This document shows positions 1 to 11,765 of a stretch of DNA of 64,000 nucleotides, in pieces. Source of the stretch: Anolis sagrei (Eukaryota; Chordata; Lepidosauria; Squamata; Anolidae); NCBI RefSeq assembly GCF_037176765.1, contig NC_090024.1, positions 243,661,571 through 243,725,570 on the forward strand, given 5' to 3'. Made by a program: the position numbers and the translations under genes. The notes below the pieces were generated by a model that worked only from the letters and a program-made list of their open reading frames with translations, did no database searches and had not been told where the DNA came from. Numbering within the stretch: position 1 is the stretch's first letter; each line of letters starts with the position of its first letter.

Positions 1-618
1 AGAAAGAAAAAAAGAAAAGAAGAAGGAAGGACATGGAGAAGGGGGAGAAAAAAAAGAAAGAAAGGTGGAAGGTACTTAGGAAAAGGGGAGGGAAGGGGAG
101 AGTGAGGAGGGGGAAGAATGAAGGAAATAAAAAGTAAAGGGTGTAGGAAAAAGAAAGGGAAGAAGGAAGGGAGAAAAGAAAGAGAAAAAGAAGGAAAGAT
201 GTAGGGAAAAGAGGGAAGGAGGAAAAGGGGAGAAAGAAAGGAAGGAAGGAAGGAAGGAAGGAGAGAGGGAGGGAAGGAGGGGAGAAATGAAGAAAGATGA
301 AGAAAGAGAGGTAGGTACAAAAAAGAGAGGGAATGTGAGAGTAGGGAGGGAAGAAAAAAGGAACAAAATAGAAAAGGGTGTAGAAAAAAGAAAGGGAAGG
401 CTAGAAAATAGAGAAAGAGACGTAGGAAAAAGAGGGAAGGAGGATGGAAGAAAGAATGAAAAGGAGAGGGAAGGAAAAAGGCAGGTGGGAAGAAAAAAGA
501 AAGAAAATAAGGTAGGAAAAGGAGGGAAGGAGGGATGAGGGGAGAAAGAAAGAAGAAAAGAAAAGAAAAGAGGAGAGAAAGAGAGAGAAGGAAAAGAGAG
601 GAAAGGAGGAGTGAGGAG

Positions 619-663
<45 letters not shown>

Positions 664-670
664 GAGGAGG
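1..670. repeat. Purine-rich (GA) low-complexity tract
   Basis: Almost entirely A and G on the + strand, made of interleaved GAAA, GGAA and GGGA units with a clean (GAAA)n run near 623-664 and a (GGAA)n run near 237-265. Long reading frames here are Lys/Arg/Glu or Phe/Ser/Pro low-complexity translations, not genes. Confidence 0.9.
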
Positions 671-687
671 GAAGGAGAAACAAAGAG

Positions 688-1065
688 CAGGGGTCCTCAA
701 ACTAAGGCCTGAGGGCTAGATACGGCCCTCCAAGGTCATTTAACTGGCTCTCACTCAGGGTCAACCTAAGTCTGAAATGACTTGAAAGCACACAACAACA
801 ACAACAACAACAACAAAAACAACAACAATCCTATCTCCTCAGCCAAAAGCAGGCCCACAAATTTTCCAATGAAATATTAATAAGTTTATATATATTTTTA
901 AAAATTGTGCTTCCTTTTAATTATTGTATTGTTTTTGCAATACAAATACAATATGTGCAGTGTGCATAGGAATTCCTTCACATTTTTTCCAAATTATAAT
1001 CTGCCCCTCCAACAGTCTGAGGAACTGTGACCTGGCGCTCTGCTTAAAAAGTTTGAGGACCCCTG
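688..1065. mobile_element. Non-autonomous hAT transposon, family A, full length
   Basis: Begins CAGGGGTCCTCAAACT and ends with the exact reverse complement AGTTTGAGGACCCCTG, a 16-bp terminal inverted repeat of hAT type. It is flanked by an imperfect 8-bp duplication (acaaagag before, attaagag after), as expected of hAT. The interior is AT-rich with a (CAA)n run and no transposase frame. Diverged pieces of the same family occur at 19660-19760 and 21057-21250. Confidence 0.8.
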
Positions 1066-1280
1066 ATTAAGAGGGTCGGTCAAAGGGACGTGGGTTGAGA
1101 TGCCAGAAGACGATCCCCAAAATCAGTTGCAGGGACTCCCAGGTGCCATGAAGCTTGGTTTGGGAGGAGGCTGTGGTGAGGATGAGGAGGCCGAGTGGTG
1201 GATTCCTCTCTGGTTGGTTGGTGTCTGGGGACCCTCCTCCTCCAATGGGGATGAGACCTTGCTTGGTGGCATCCATCCCT

Positions 1281-2142
1281 CTATTCTTCCTTCCTTCCTT
1301 CCTTCCCTCCTTCCTTCAATCCTTCCCTCGCTCCCTCCCTTTCTCCTTCTTTCCTTCCTTCCTTCCTTCCCTCTTCATTCCTTCCCTCCCTTTCTCCTTC
1401 TTTCCTCCATTCCTTCCCTCCCTTTCTCCTCCCTCCCTCCCTCACTTTCTCCTTCCTTCCCTTTCATTCCTTTCCGCCTTTCTTCTTCATTCCTTCCCTT
1501 TCTCCTTCCTTCCCTCCCTTTCTCCTTCCTTCCTTCCCTCCCGTTCTCCTTTCTTCTTTCCTTCCTTACTTCCCTCCCTTTCTCCTCCCTCCCTCCCTTT
1601 CTCCTTCCTTTCTTCCTTCCCTCCATTTCCTTCCTTCCTTCTTTCCTTCCTTCCTTCCCTTTCTCCTTCCTTCCCTCACTTTCTCCTTCCTTCCCTCCTC
1701 CTTCCTTCCTTCCTTCCTTCCTCCCTTCCCTTCCCTTCCCTTCCCATCCCTCCCCTCCCTCCCTTTCTCCCTCCCTTTCTTCTTCCTTCCTTCCTTTTCT
1801 CCTTCTTTCCCTCCCTTTCTCCTTCCTTCCTTCCTTCCTTCCTTCCTTCCTTCCTTCCCTCCCCTTCTCCTTTCTTCTTTCATTCCTTCCTTCCCTCCCT
1901 TCCTCCTCCCTCCCTCCCTTTCTCCTTCCTTCCCTCCCTTTCTCCTTCTTTCCTTCCTTCTTTCGTTCCTCCCTTCTCTCCCTTTCTCCTTCCTTCCTTC
2001 CTTCCTTCCTTCCTTCCTTCCTTCCTTCCTTCCCTTCCCTTCCCTTCCCTTCCCTTCCCTCCCCTCCCTCCCTCCCTCCCTCCCTCCCATTCTCCCTCCT
2101 TTCTCCTTCCTTCCTTCTTTCCTTCCTTCCTTCCTTCTTTGG
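1281..2142. repeat. Pyrimidine-rich (CCTT)n tract, about 860 bp
   Basis: Nearly pure C/T on the + strand, built from CCTT, CCCT and TTCT units. The 1066-1280 lead-in is ordinary mixed sequence in which nothing was recognised. The 364- and 361-residue frames across this tract are Ser/Phe/Pro/Leu repeats and are not coding. Such a long mirror-type polypyrimidine run can form triplex (H-DNA). Confidence 0.9.
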
Positions 2143-2273
2143 CCTTTCCCTTACAGAAGGCTGCTGCCCCCCTCCCTCTCTTGGCTCCTCCTGATTGTGC
2201 CTCCTTGACCTGGACCCATCCCTTGAGTCTCGGCTTTTAAGATGGCGGTCAGATGTATCTATTGAATATGATG

Positions 2274-2400
2274 GAACTGTGCAGTTGTTGCAATGTTATC
2301 TTTATTTATTTATTTATTTATTTTTCCCACAGGAGGGGCTGTGGGGGGCAAACAGCCAAGCTACACATCCCGAAGATCCTGGAACCATCTCAAGTTCACC
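2274..2400. repeat. Dispersed local duplicate, copy 1
   Basis: Contains a GTGCAGTTGTTGCAATG start, a (TTTA)n run, then CACAGGAGG and GCAAACAGCCAAG. The first half recurs at about 3149-3206 and the second half at about 3412-3490, so two pieces of one unit flank the purine block 2401-3145. Identity unknown; no protein similarity recognised. Confidence 0.6.
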
Positions 2401-3145
2401 CTCTGAATGAAGGAAAGAGGAAGAAATAAAGGGAGGTAGGAAAAAGAGGGATAGAGAACAGGGGCAGGGAAAAAGAGAAGAAAGGAAGGCAGAGGATGGG
2501 AGAAAGAAAGAAACAGAAAGAAAGAAAAGGAAAAAGGCAAGGAAAGTGTGAAGACGGGGGAAGAAAGAAGGAAAGAAAGAATTAAGGGGTTGTAAAAAGA
2601 AAGGGGAGGGTAGAAAGAAAGAAAAAGAGAGGTAGGAAAAAGAGAGAAGGGGGATGGTGGGGAGGTAGAAATAAATAGAGAGGTAGAACGTAAGAAAGAT
2701 GTAAGTAAAAAGAGAGGGAAGGAGTGAGGAGGGGAAAGAAAGAAAGAAAAAAGAAGAGAAGAAAAGTAGGTAGGAAGAAGAGAGAAGGAGGTAGGAGGAG
2801 AAAGAAAGAAGGGAAAAAGGAGAAAAGAAAGGAAGGAAAAAGAGGGAAAGAGGGAGGAGGGGAGAAAAGAATAAAGAATTAGAAAGAAAGGTGGGAAATA
2901 AAGGCAACGAGGAAGAGAGGAAAGCAAGAATGAAGGAAAGAGAAAGAAATAAAGAGGGGTAGGAAAAAGATGGATAGAGGACTGAGGTAGGGAGAAAGAA
3001 AGAGGAACAAAAAAATGAAGAAACTAAGATGGGTAGGAGAAAGGTAGGGGAAGAAACGAATGAGAGAAAGATGGAAAGGGAGGTAGGAAAAAGAAAGAAA
3101 TAGGAAGGAGGGAAAGTGAGAAGGATAGAGAAAGTGCAGAAGGAT
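2401..3145. repeat. Purine-rich block duplicated at 9.5 kb
   Basis: A GA-rich tract whose irregular pattern of interruptions (for example AATTAAGGGGTTGTAAAAAG and GGGGGATGGTGGGGAG) matches 9487-10182 almost base for base over about 690 bp. This is segmental duplication rather than independent slippage, because the interruptions are shared in order. Confidence 0.8.
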
Positions 3146-3399
3146 AGAGAAACTGTGCAGTTGTTGCAATGTTGTTTTTATTTATTTATTTATTTTGCCC
3201 ACAGGAGGTCATAAGAACCCCATCTACACTGACCAGTTAATGCAACATCAAGCTGGCATGAACAACGTGGGGGGAAATTCCCAAATGATGCCCTTGATGT
3301 GCATCAGGAAGGTGTAGGAAAAACCGCACCACATGAAGAAATGCGCTCTGCCCAATGCGAAACAGTGTGCAGACTCCCCAAGTGCTCCACTGATGTTCA

Positions 3400-4503
3400 G
3401 TTGTGCATTATGGGAGGGGCTGTGGGGGGCAAACAGCCAAGCCACACATCCTGCAGATCCTGGAACCATCCCAAGTTCACCCTCTGTGTGCCATCCAGGC
3501 CTCAAACAGTTTCCAGGGTTTACGATCTCCATTCTTCAAAGTGATTTAAGTGACCTAGGATGCCTTGAACTGGACTATGTTGGCATTGTTGGGCTCCCCT
3601 CAAAAATTACAGAAATTAAAATAATGGAGCAACAGCTCCCTTCCCATTCGTGGATCAAGGCAAGGGAAGGGCGAAACCATGGGATCAGCTCAAGAGGGGG
3701 ACCTCGAAAGGATCTGGCAGTGACCCCAAGGTCACATCTCAAGTTCACCCTCTGTGTGCCATCCAGGCCATCCAGGCCCTCTGTGTGCCATCCCACCCTC
3801 TGTGTGCCATCCAGTTTACGGGGTTTACAATCTCCATTCTTCAAACTGATTGAAGTGACCAGGGTAGATGTGCCCTAGGATGCCTTGAACTGGACTACGT
3901 TGGCATTGTTCAGCTCCCCTCAAAAATTACAGAAATTAAAATAATGGAGCAACAGCTCCCTTCCCATTCGTGGATTACAGAAAAATTACAGAAATTACAG
4001 ATCCCATTCGTGGATCAAGGCAAGGGAAGGGCGAAACCATGGGATCAGCTCAAGAGGGGGACCTCGAAAGGATCTGGCAGTGACCCCAAGGTCACATCTC
4101 AAGTTCACCCTCTGTGTGCCATCCAGGCCATCCTGGGTAGATGTGCCAGTGACCAGGGTAGATGTGCCCTAGGATGCCTTGAACTGGACTACGTTGGCAT
4201 TGTTCAGCTCCCCTCAAAAATTACAGAAATTAAAATAATGGAGCAACAGCTCCCTTCCCAGCTCAAGAGGGGGACCTCGAAAGGATCTGGCAGTGACCCC
4301 AAGGTCACATCTCAAGTTCACCCTCTGTGTGCCATCCAGTTTACGGGGTTTACAATCTCCATTCTTCAAACTGATTGAAGTGACCAGGGTAGATGTGCCC
4401 TAGGATGCCTTGAACTGGACTACGTTGGCATTGTTCAGCTCCCCTCAAAAATTACAGAAATTAAAATAATGGAGCAACAGCTCCCTTCCCATTCGTGGAT
4501 CAA
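3400..4503. repeat. Tandem repeat, about four irregular units of 230-320 bp
   Basis: The marker GGATGCCTTGAACTGGACTA occurs near 3558, 3878, 4171 and 4402 (spacing about 320, 293 and 231). Each unit also carries TTACAGAAATTAAAATAATG and AAGTTCACCCTCTGTGTGCC. Unit ends vary by internal deletion. Open frames run through several units, but the product is compositionally odd and matches nothing I know. The last unit grades into the left direct repeat of the adjacent L1. Confidence 0.8.
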
Positions 4504-4699
4504 GGCAAGGGAAGGGCGAAACCATGGGATCAGCCGACGGTCCAAAAGAGACCCCCTTCCTCAAGAGGGGGACCCCAAAAGGATCCGGCAGTGACCCCAA
4601 GGTACGGCGGGCTGTGGCAATAGCCTACAGGACACAATCCAACAATCTCTGTCCAAACGTACCTTTTTAATCAAGGAAGAAGAAGCAAAGAAAGTCAGT
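4504..4699. repeat. Long direct repeat (left copy) flanking L1
   Basis: This 196-bp stretch, GGCAAGGGAAGG... to ...AAAGTCAGTA, recurs with essentially no visible differences at 7350-7545. The left copy abuts the 5' end of the L1 and the right copy abuts its poly-A tail, as a target-site duplication would. It is far longer than the usual 7-20 bp. Confidence 0.85.
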
Positions 4700-7349
4700 A
4701 TGCTTGATACATATATGCTTGATACATAAAGAAAACTCAGATGAAGAACAAGTAAAGAATTACAGACCAATCTCGCTGTTGAACGTAGATTACAAGATCT
4801 TTAGTTTGATTATGGCAGAAAGATTCAAATGGGTACTCAACGAATACATTAAGGAAGAACAGGTGGGTTTCCTACCCAACAGGCATCAAAATGAAAATGT
4901 GAGGACGATTGTGGACCTGATTGAATTCTATGAAAATAATCATCAAAAGAAAGTAATGCTACTCGCGCTAGACGCGGAGAAAGCTTTTGATAATGTAAAT
5001 TGGAGTTTTTTTAAAATTATAATGAGAGAAATGGATCTGGGTTTTTATTTCCAAAATGCAATCGAGGCCATATATGAGGAACAAAAAGCAAAAATCTTAG
5101 TGAATGGGAAGGAATCAGAGTACATCGATATAAAGAAAGGAACGAGACAGGGATGCCCCTTATCGCCTCTAATTTTTATTCTAACGCTGGAAATATTGTT
5201 AAACAAGATAAGAGAGGAAAAAACCTTGGTAGGCGCAAAGGTGCAAGGTCAAGAATTTAAAATTCGCGCATATGCGGATGACGTAATATGTGTAATTGAG
5301 GATCCAAAGAACAATTTAGGAGAATGGATAAGAACAATTAAGGAATTTGGCAAAGTATCAGGATTTAAAATCAACATGGAAAAAACAAGGGCAATAACTA
5401 AAAATATTGGGAAAAAGGAACAAGAGGAATTAAAAAATCAATGGAGGATACAAATAGTAAATAAGCTAAAATATCTAGGGATAATTTTGACGTCAAGGAA
5501 CCTACACTTGCTACAAAACAATTACATAGAAAAATGGAAGGAGATAAGGAAGGACTTGGAAAAATGGAAGAACTACAATCTCTCACTTCTCGGCAGGATA
5601 GCCACAGTGAAAATGGCAGTATTGCCAAAATTAATCTTCTTATTTCAGAATTTGCCAATAATAAGAAATAAGAAAATCTTAAATGATTGGAATAAAGATA
5701 TTAAGAAATTTATTTGGAAAAATAAAAAACCGAGAATTAGTTTTGACAATTTAACAGAAAAAAAGGAAAAAGGAGGAATGGCAGCACCAGATTTGGAACT
5801 ATATTTGGAAGCAAATGCTTTAATTTGGGCTAAAGATTGGGCGAAATTAGAGAAGAAGAAATTATTAATATTGGAAGGAGCGGATTTACGAGAAGGCTGG
5901 CACACATATGTGTGGTACAAAGGGAAAAAAAATGAAAAAAATTTTGGCAATCACTTCATAAGATCGACAATTCTGAATATATGGGAAAAATATAAAAATA
6001 GACTATATAACAAAACACCGATGTGGGTATCCCCGCTAGAGGCGGGACAAAGAAGATGCACAGGTTGGCATGAATGGCTAAAATATAAAGATTTACTAAA
6101 AATGGAAAGAGGAGAGATAATACTAAAATCACAAGAAGAATTAAATACAGTGGAGCAGAAAGTATCATGGCTAGAATATTGGACAATAAAAGAAAAATAT
6201 AAGAAGGATAAAAAGATAGGTTTCAACCAGGACAAAAATTTCTGGGACAAAATAATGGAGTCAAAAAGGAAACTGATAACGAAGATATACAAAAAGCTAC
6301 TGGAATGGAAAATGGAAACAAAGGGAGAAAAAAATTACAAAAAAAGGTGGAACGAAAATATTGGAAGAAATATAAAGCAAGAGGAATGGGAAAAAATTTG
6401 GAGAGAAAAATTAAAATACTGCCATGCCATTGATTTGAAGGAAAATTGGCTTAAGACGGCACATAGATGGTATATGACGCCGAAAAAATTAGGGAAGAGC
6501 AATAGTGACACTAGCACAAGGTGTTGGAAATGTAAAGAAAAAGAAGGCTCGTACTTTCATACATGGTGGACCTGTAAAAAGGCGAAAATTTTTTGGAGGG
6601 AAGTTCAAAAGGAACTTCAAGAAATACTACAAATTAAAATACCTTGGAAGCCAGAATTATTTCTCCTAGGGATGCATGATATGAAAATAGAAAAGAATAC
6701 AGATAAGATTTTGTTTCTGATAACAACAGCAGCAAGAATAACTTATGCCAGAAGATGGAAACAGGAAGACACGCCAGACGAAAACGAGAGGCTGACAAAA
6801 ATATTGGAAGTAAGAAACATGGACCGGCTCACATTTCTAATAACAAGAAGTAAAGGGATACAAATGAAGGAAACAAACTGGAAAGTAGTGATGGATTACT
6901 TTAAACAAAGGAACAAAAAGATCCTGATGTAAATGAGGAAGAGATGGAGGGAAGGAAGAAGAAAAGAAAGAATACGAGGAGAGAGGAAGAGGAAGGAGAG
7001 GGGAAGGAGGCTATAGGAACGATGGAGAAGACCCTGTGAAAAACCCCGGGAAGTTGAAAGCAAGAAGCTATTCTTCTTCTTGGTTTTTTTTTTTCTTTTT
7101 TTTTCTTTTTTCTTTTTCCATCTCTTATACGGGCTTTGGGGCTTTGAATCTTCTCTTACTATATCTCTATATACTTCCTTTTCTATCCTATGCACTATAT
7201 CACCTCACACTTCGGAGAAAAGACATACACACTTTTCTTTTTTTTTTCTTTTTTTTTAATATAGTTCTTTTTGGTAGCCTTGGCTACAAACTATATTTTA
7301 AATGTACGCTGAAAAACTGAATAAAGATTATTTGAAAAAAAAAAAAAAA
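4700..7349 (+). mobile_element. 5'-truncated L1 LINE with open ORF2 C-terminal half
   Basis: An uninterrupted 742-codon frame (4704-6932, conventional label only; the element is truncated, so there is no real start here) encodes the L1 reverse transcriptase from the YRPISLLN motif onward. The catalytic YADD is near residue 190, GTRQGCPLSPL lies before it, and a C-terminal knuckle CWKCKEKEGSYFHTWWTC is near residues 605-625. The endonuclease and finger parts are missing (full ORF2 is about 1250-1300 residues). The 3' UTR begins with a purine-rich tract typical of L1, then a T-rich stretch, an AATAAA at about 7319 and a poly-A tail at 7336-7349. The first 30 bases hold a short direct repeat of TGCTTGATACAT, perhaps filler made at 5' joining. 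The intact frame and unaltered flanking repeats suggest a recent insertion. Confidence 0.92.
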
Positions 7350-7545
7350 GGCAAGGGAAGGGCGAAACCATGGGATCAGCCGACGGTCCAAAAGAGACCC
7401 CCTTCCTCAAGAGGGGGACCCCAAAAGGATCCGGCAGTGACCCCAAGGTACGGCGGGCTGTGGCAATAGCCTACAGGACACAATCCAACAATCTCTGTCC
7501 AAACGTACCTTTTTAATCAAGGAAGAAGAAGCAAAGAAAGTCAGT
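7350..7545. repeat. Long direct repeat (right copy) flanking L1
   Basis: Second copy of the 196-bp sequence at 4504-4699, starting directly after the L1 poly-A tail. Beyond 7545 the sequence continues into L1-like non-coding DNA, which differs from what follows the left copy. Confidence 0.85.
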
Positions 7546-7852
7546 AGAGAAAAAGGGTATCGGAGAAGAGGTGGGACGGTCTCCTGACTAGAGGAAAGAA
7601 CTGGCCCCAATAAAGGGAGAAATATAGAGCAAAAGAACTAATAACACAAGAATAAGATATTAGAAAGAAATTTTGGACTGGAAACAAAGAGAATAAATAG
7701 AAAATAGAGTGAGAAACCTTTGTATGGAATTGCCAGTCTAAGAGAGCAAAGGGAATGAAAGCTGAAAGATTTTGCATTGAAATCTCACACTATTCTAAAG
7801 CAATAATAGTAAAAGTATGAACACTTGAACAATCTGAAAGACGCTGGAAAGT

Positions 7853-8516
7853 ACTCCAGAAAGGAATAAACAAAGCGACCGTTTAGTCTACGCCCCGCCG
7901 AAAAGATAAACAAAGTGATCTTCCTCAAGGAGGCCGAGAGAGGAGGAGGGAGAGGAGAGAAAAGGCGTGGATGGCGTGGATAAGGAGAAGACGCGAGAAG
8001 ACGCGAGAAAGGTTAACAAGGTTAACTAATGAATTTGGTAACATATTAATTTTTGGAGACTTTAATGGAGTACTAGACCCATGGATAAATAAGAACGAGT
8101 CAAACAAGAACAATAGAAGAAAAGGAGAAATATCAGACTCTCTACCTCAAAATTTATTAAAACTAAAAGAAGAATTCCACCTACTAGATGCACGGAGAAT
8201 GCATCACCCTGGAGAACGGGATTATACATTGTACTCCGACAGACATCAGAATTGATCCTGCATTGATATGATATGGTCCACAAACCAACTGACAACCAAA
8301 ATCACAAGGATAGAAATTTTACCCAGATCAAATTTAGACCATTGCCCAATAGAAATGACCCTAAATGAAACAAAAAAGACGTGGAAATCGAGAATCAATG
8401 AAAACACATTAAGATTGGAAGAAGTCATCAAGAAAAATAAAGAGCTTCTAAAAGCAAGGCAGAACATGGCAGGAAAGAAGGAAGGAAGGAGCCCATTGAA
8501 GGACGATGCAGAAGGG
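7853..8516 (+). mobile_element. L1 ORF2 endonuclease fragment, duplication copy 1
   Basis: The frame from about 8010 encodes the end of an L1 endonuclease: ILIFGDFNGVLDP, then IDMIWS, then SNLDHCPIEM (the SDH-type motif), followed by the linker before the RT. There is at least one stop within it, so it is dead. The leader 7853-8017 is repeated at 8517-8675, and 8355-8515 is repeated at about 8738-8913. The preceding 7546-7852 is AT/purine-rich and unassigned, possibly more L1. Confidence 0.75.
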
Positions 8517-8913
8517 ACTCCACAAAGGGATAAACAAAGCAACTGTTTAGTCTACGCCCCGCCGAAAAGATAAACAAAGAGATCTTCCTCAAGGAGGCCA
8601 AGAGAGGAGGAGGGAGAGGAGAGAAAAGGCGTGGATTGCGTGGATAAGGAGAAGATGTGAGAAGACGCGAGAGAAGGAAAGGGAAGAGGGAGGGGAGAAA
8701 GAAAAGGACAGATGTAGGGAAAAGGAGTGGGAAGAAATGACCCTAAATGACCCTAAATGACCCTAAATGAAACAAAAAAGATGGGGAAATCGAGAATCAA
8801 TGAAAACACATTAAGATTGGAAGAAGTCATCAAGAAAAATAAAGAGCTTCTAAAAGAAAGGCAGAACATGACAGGAAAGGAAGGAAGGAGCCCATTGAAG
8901 GAGGATGCAGAAG
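8517..8913 (+). mobile_element. L1 endonuclease fragment, tandem duplicate with internal deletion
   Basis: Offset by 664 bp from copy 1. The shared leader (CTACGCCCCGCCGAAAAGAT) and the shared tail are present, but the endonuclease core is replaced by a short purine-rich stretch and a triplicated CCCTAAATGA. It arose by tandem duplication followed by deletion. Confidence 0.7.
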
Positions 8914-10186
8914 GGAAGAAAGAAAGAAAAGAGGGAAGGAAGAAAAGAGAAGGAAGGAAGGAAGGAGGGACAGGGAGAAAGAAAGAAAGGTAGAAAAAGT
9001 AGGGAAGTAGGCAGGGAAGAGGGGAGGAAGAAGGATGAAAAGAAAAGAAGTAATGAAGTAGGAAAAAGAAAGGGCAGCAGGAGAGGAGAAAGAAAAAAAG
9101 AAAGAGAAAAAGAGAGATAGGAAAGAGAGAGAGAAGGAGGATGGAGGTGGGGAGAAAAAAAGTAAAAAAGAGAGCGAGAATGTAAGAAAGATGTAGTAAA
9201 AAGAGAGGGAAGGGGGGAGGAAGGGAGAAAGAAAAAGGAGAGAGGGAAAATGTAAGAAAGATGTAGTAAAGAGAGAGACAAGGAGGGAGAGGGGAGAAAG
9301 AAAGAAAGAAAGAGCAGGGGAGAAAGGTAAGTAGGTAGGAAGAATAAAGAGGTAGGAAGAGAGGAAGAAAGAAGGGAAAAGGGAGGCAGGTAAAAGACAG
9401 GGAAAGAGGGAAGAGGGGTGAAAAGAATTAAAGAATTAGAAAGAAAGGTAGGAAATAAAGGCGACGAGGAAGAGAGGGAAGCAAGAATAAAGGAAAGAGA
9501 AATAAATAAAGGGAGGGAGGAAAAAGAGGGATAGAGAGCAGGGGCAAGGAAAAAGAGAAGAAAGGAAGGCAGAGGATGGGAGAAAGAATGAAACAGAAAG
9601 AAAGAAAAGGAAAAAGGCAAGGAAAGTGTGAAGAGGGGGGAAGAAAGAAGGAAAGAAAGAATTAAGGGGTTGTAAAAAGAAAGGGGAGGGTAGAAAGAAA
9701 GAAAAAGAGAGGTAGGAAAAAGAGAGAAGGGGGATGGTGGGGAGATAGAAATAAATAGAGAGGTAGATCGTAAGAAAGATGTAAGTAAAAAGAGCGGGAA
9801 GGAGTGAGGAGGGGAAAGAAAGAAAGAAAGAAAAAAGAAGAGAAGAAAAGTAAGTAGGAAGAAGAGAGAAGGAGGTAGGAGGAGAAAGAAAGAAGGAAAA
9901 AAGGAGAAAAGAAAGGAGGGAAGGAAAAAGAGAGAGAAAGAGGGAGGAGGGGAGAAAAGAATAAAGAATTAGAAAGAAAGGTGGGAAATAAAGGCATCGA
10001 GGAAGAGAGGAAAGCAAGAATGAAGGAAAGAGAAAGAAATAAAGAGGGGTAGGAAAAAGATGGATAGAGGACTGAGGTAGGGAGAAAGAAAGAGAAACAA
10101 AGAAATGAAGAAACTAAGATGGGTAGGAGAAAGGTATGGGAGGAAAATGAATGAGAGTAAGATGTAAAGGGAGGTAGGAAATTTTT
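8914..10186. repeat. Purine-rich tract including the duplicate of 2401-3145
   Basis: GA-rich throughout. The segment 9487-10182 mirrors the 2.4-3.1 kb block in order and spacing of its interruptions. Reading frames across it are low-complexity artefacts. Confidence 0.85.
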
Positions 10187-10189
10187 AAC

Positions 10190-11765
10190 CAATTTTCTTT
10201 TAAATCAGATGCATATGAGTATTTCAATTTCCTGTTTCAAATTTCTTCCCATTCCTCTTTTTTTATATAGTTCTGCCAATATTTTTGTTCCACCTTTTCA
10301 TATATTCTTTTTCTTCATTTGTTCCATTATTCCATTCTAATAGTTTTTTGTATAACTTCATTATTATCTTCTTATCTGTTTGAATTATCTTGTCCCAATT
10401 TTTTTGTTCTTCAAAGCCTAATTCTCTATCTTTTTTGACACATTCTCTTATTTGCCAAGGTTGAAACCATGAGATTCTATCGTTATTTCCTTCATCCCTT
10501 GTTCCATTTTCAATATTAATATTCCATCTTCTTTTTTCACTAGATCTTTATACTTTGGCCATTCATTCCACCCTAATTCTCTTCTTTGTGCTGCTTCTAA
10601 TGGTGAGACCCATAATGGAGTTCTTTCGTACATTTTCTTTTTATCTTTCCCCAGATTTTGTAAATAGCTGATCTCACGAAATGATTTCCGAAGTTTTTTT
10701 TTCTTTTTTCACTCCTTCATACTATAGATATGAGTGCCATCCGGCTCTCAATTCTATTCCTTCGAGGTTTAGAATTTTTTCGTTTTCCAGTTTTGCCCAT
10801 TCCCTTATCCACATTAGTGAACTTGCTTCAAAATATAATTTTAAATCTGGGACTGCTAGGCCTCCTCTTTTTGTTTCTTCAATCATATTCTTATAATTTA
10901 TTCTTGGCTTTTTCTTTTGCCATATAAATTTTATAATGTCCCTGTTCCAATCATTTAATATTTTTTGGTTTCTTATTATTAGTACATTTTGAAATAAGAT
11001 CATCCTTGGCAATATTTTCATTTTTACGGTTGCAATTCTTCCCAATAGACTCAGATGTAGGTTTTTCCAATTTTCTAGATATTTTAAAATCTTTTTCCAC
11101 GTTTCAATATAATTATTTTGTAATAATTGAAGATTTTTTGTTGTTAAGGTAATCTCTAAATATTTTAATTTTTTCACTATTTGTATTTTCCAAATTTCTT
11201 TGATCTTTTCTTGCTCCTTTCTTGATATATTTTTCATTAATGGTTTTGTTTTGTCCATATTTATTTTGAATCCTGACACTTCTCCAAATTTTCTTATGTC
11301 TAGCCAATTCCCCAAATTTTCCATAGGATCTTCTATTATGCAAATTATGTCGTCTGCAAACGCCCTAATTTTTTGTCTTTTATTTTATCCAAAAGTACTT
11401 CCAGTGTCAGGATGAATCTCAAAGGTGACAATGGGCATCCCTGTCTTGTGCCTTTCTGAATTTCCACTTTTTCTGTCTCTTGTCCATTTATCAATATTTT
11501 TGTGTCTTTATTTTCATAAATAGTGTTTATTATATTTTGAAAATAGTAACCAATGTCCATTTCTTTCATTAATACTTTAAAGAAATTCCAATTAATATTA
11601 TCGAATGCCTTTTCCGCGTCCAAGGCCAGTAACATTATTTTCTTTTGGTTTTTAATTTCATAGTATTCTATTAAGTCAATAATTGTTCTTACATTTTGGC
11701 TTTGATATCTATTGGGTAGGAAACCTGCTTGATCATTTTTTATTTTCTCACTTAGTAACTTCTTA
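10190..11765 (-). mobile_element. L1 LINE fragment (ORF2 middle), truncated at both ends
   Basis: On the - strand the sequence encodes L1 RT: LLALDAEKAFDNINW (11345-11635), then GTRQGCPLSP, then FGEVSGFKINMDKT (10722-11324), and a C-terminal piece ending near 10448 that contains TPLWVSPLEAAQRR. It aligns by eye with the 4700-7349 element but is broken into several frames, so it is older. The purine tracts on both sides may have expanded after insertion. Confidence 0.88.

Noticed and set aside
1100-2240. Two overlapping frames of over 360 codons
   Set aside because: They are Ser/Phe/Pro/Leu translations of a (CCTT)n tract with no domain and open in several frames at once.
4704-6932. 742-codon frame as a host gene
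   Set aside because: Clearly L1 ORF2 (YADD box, C-terminal knuckle, poly-A tail).
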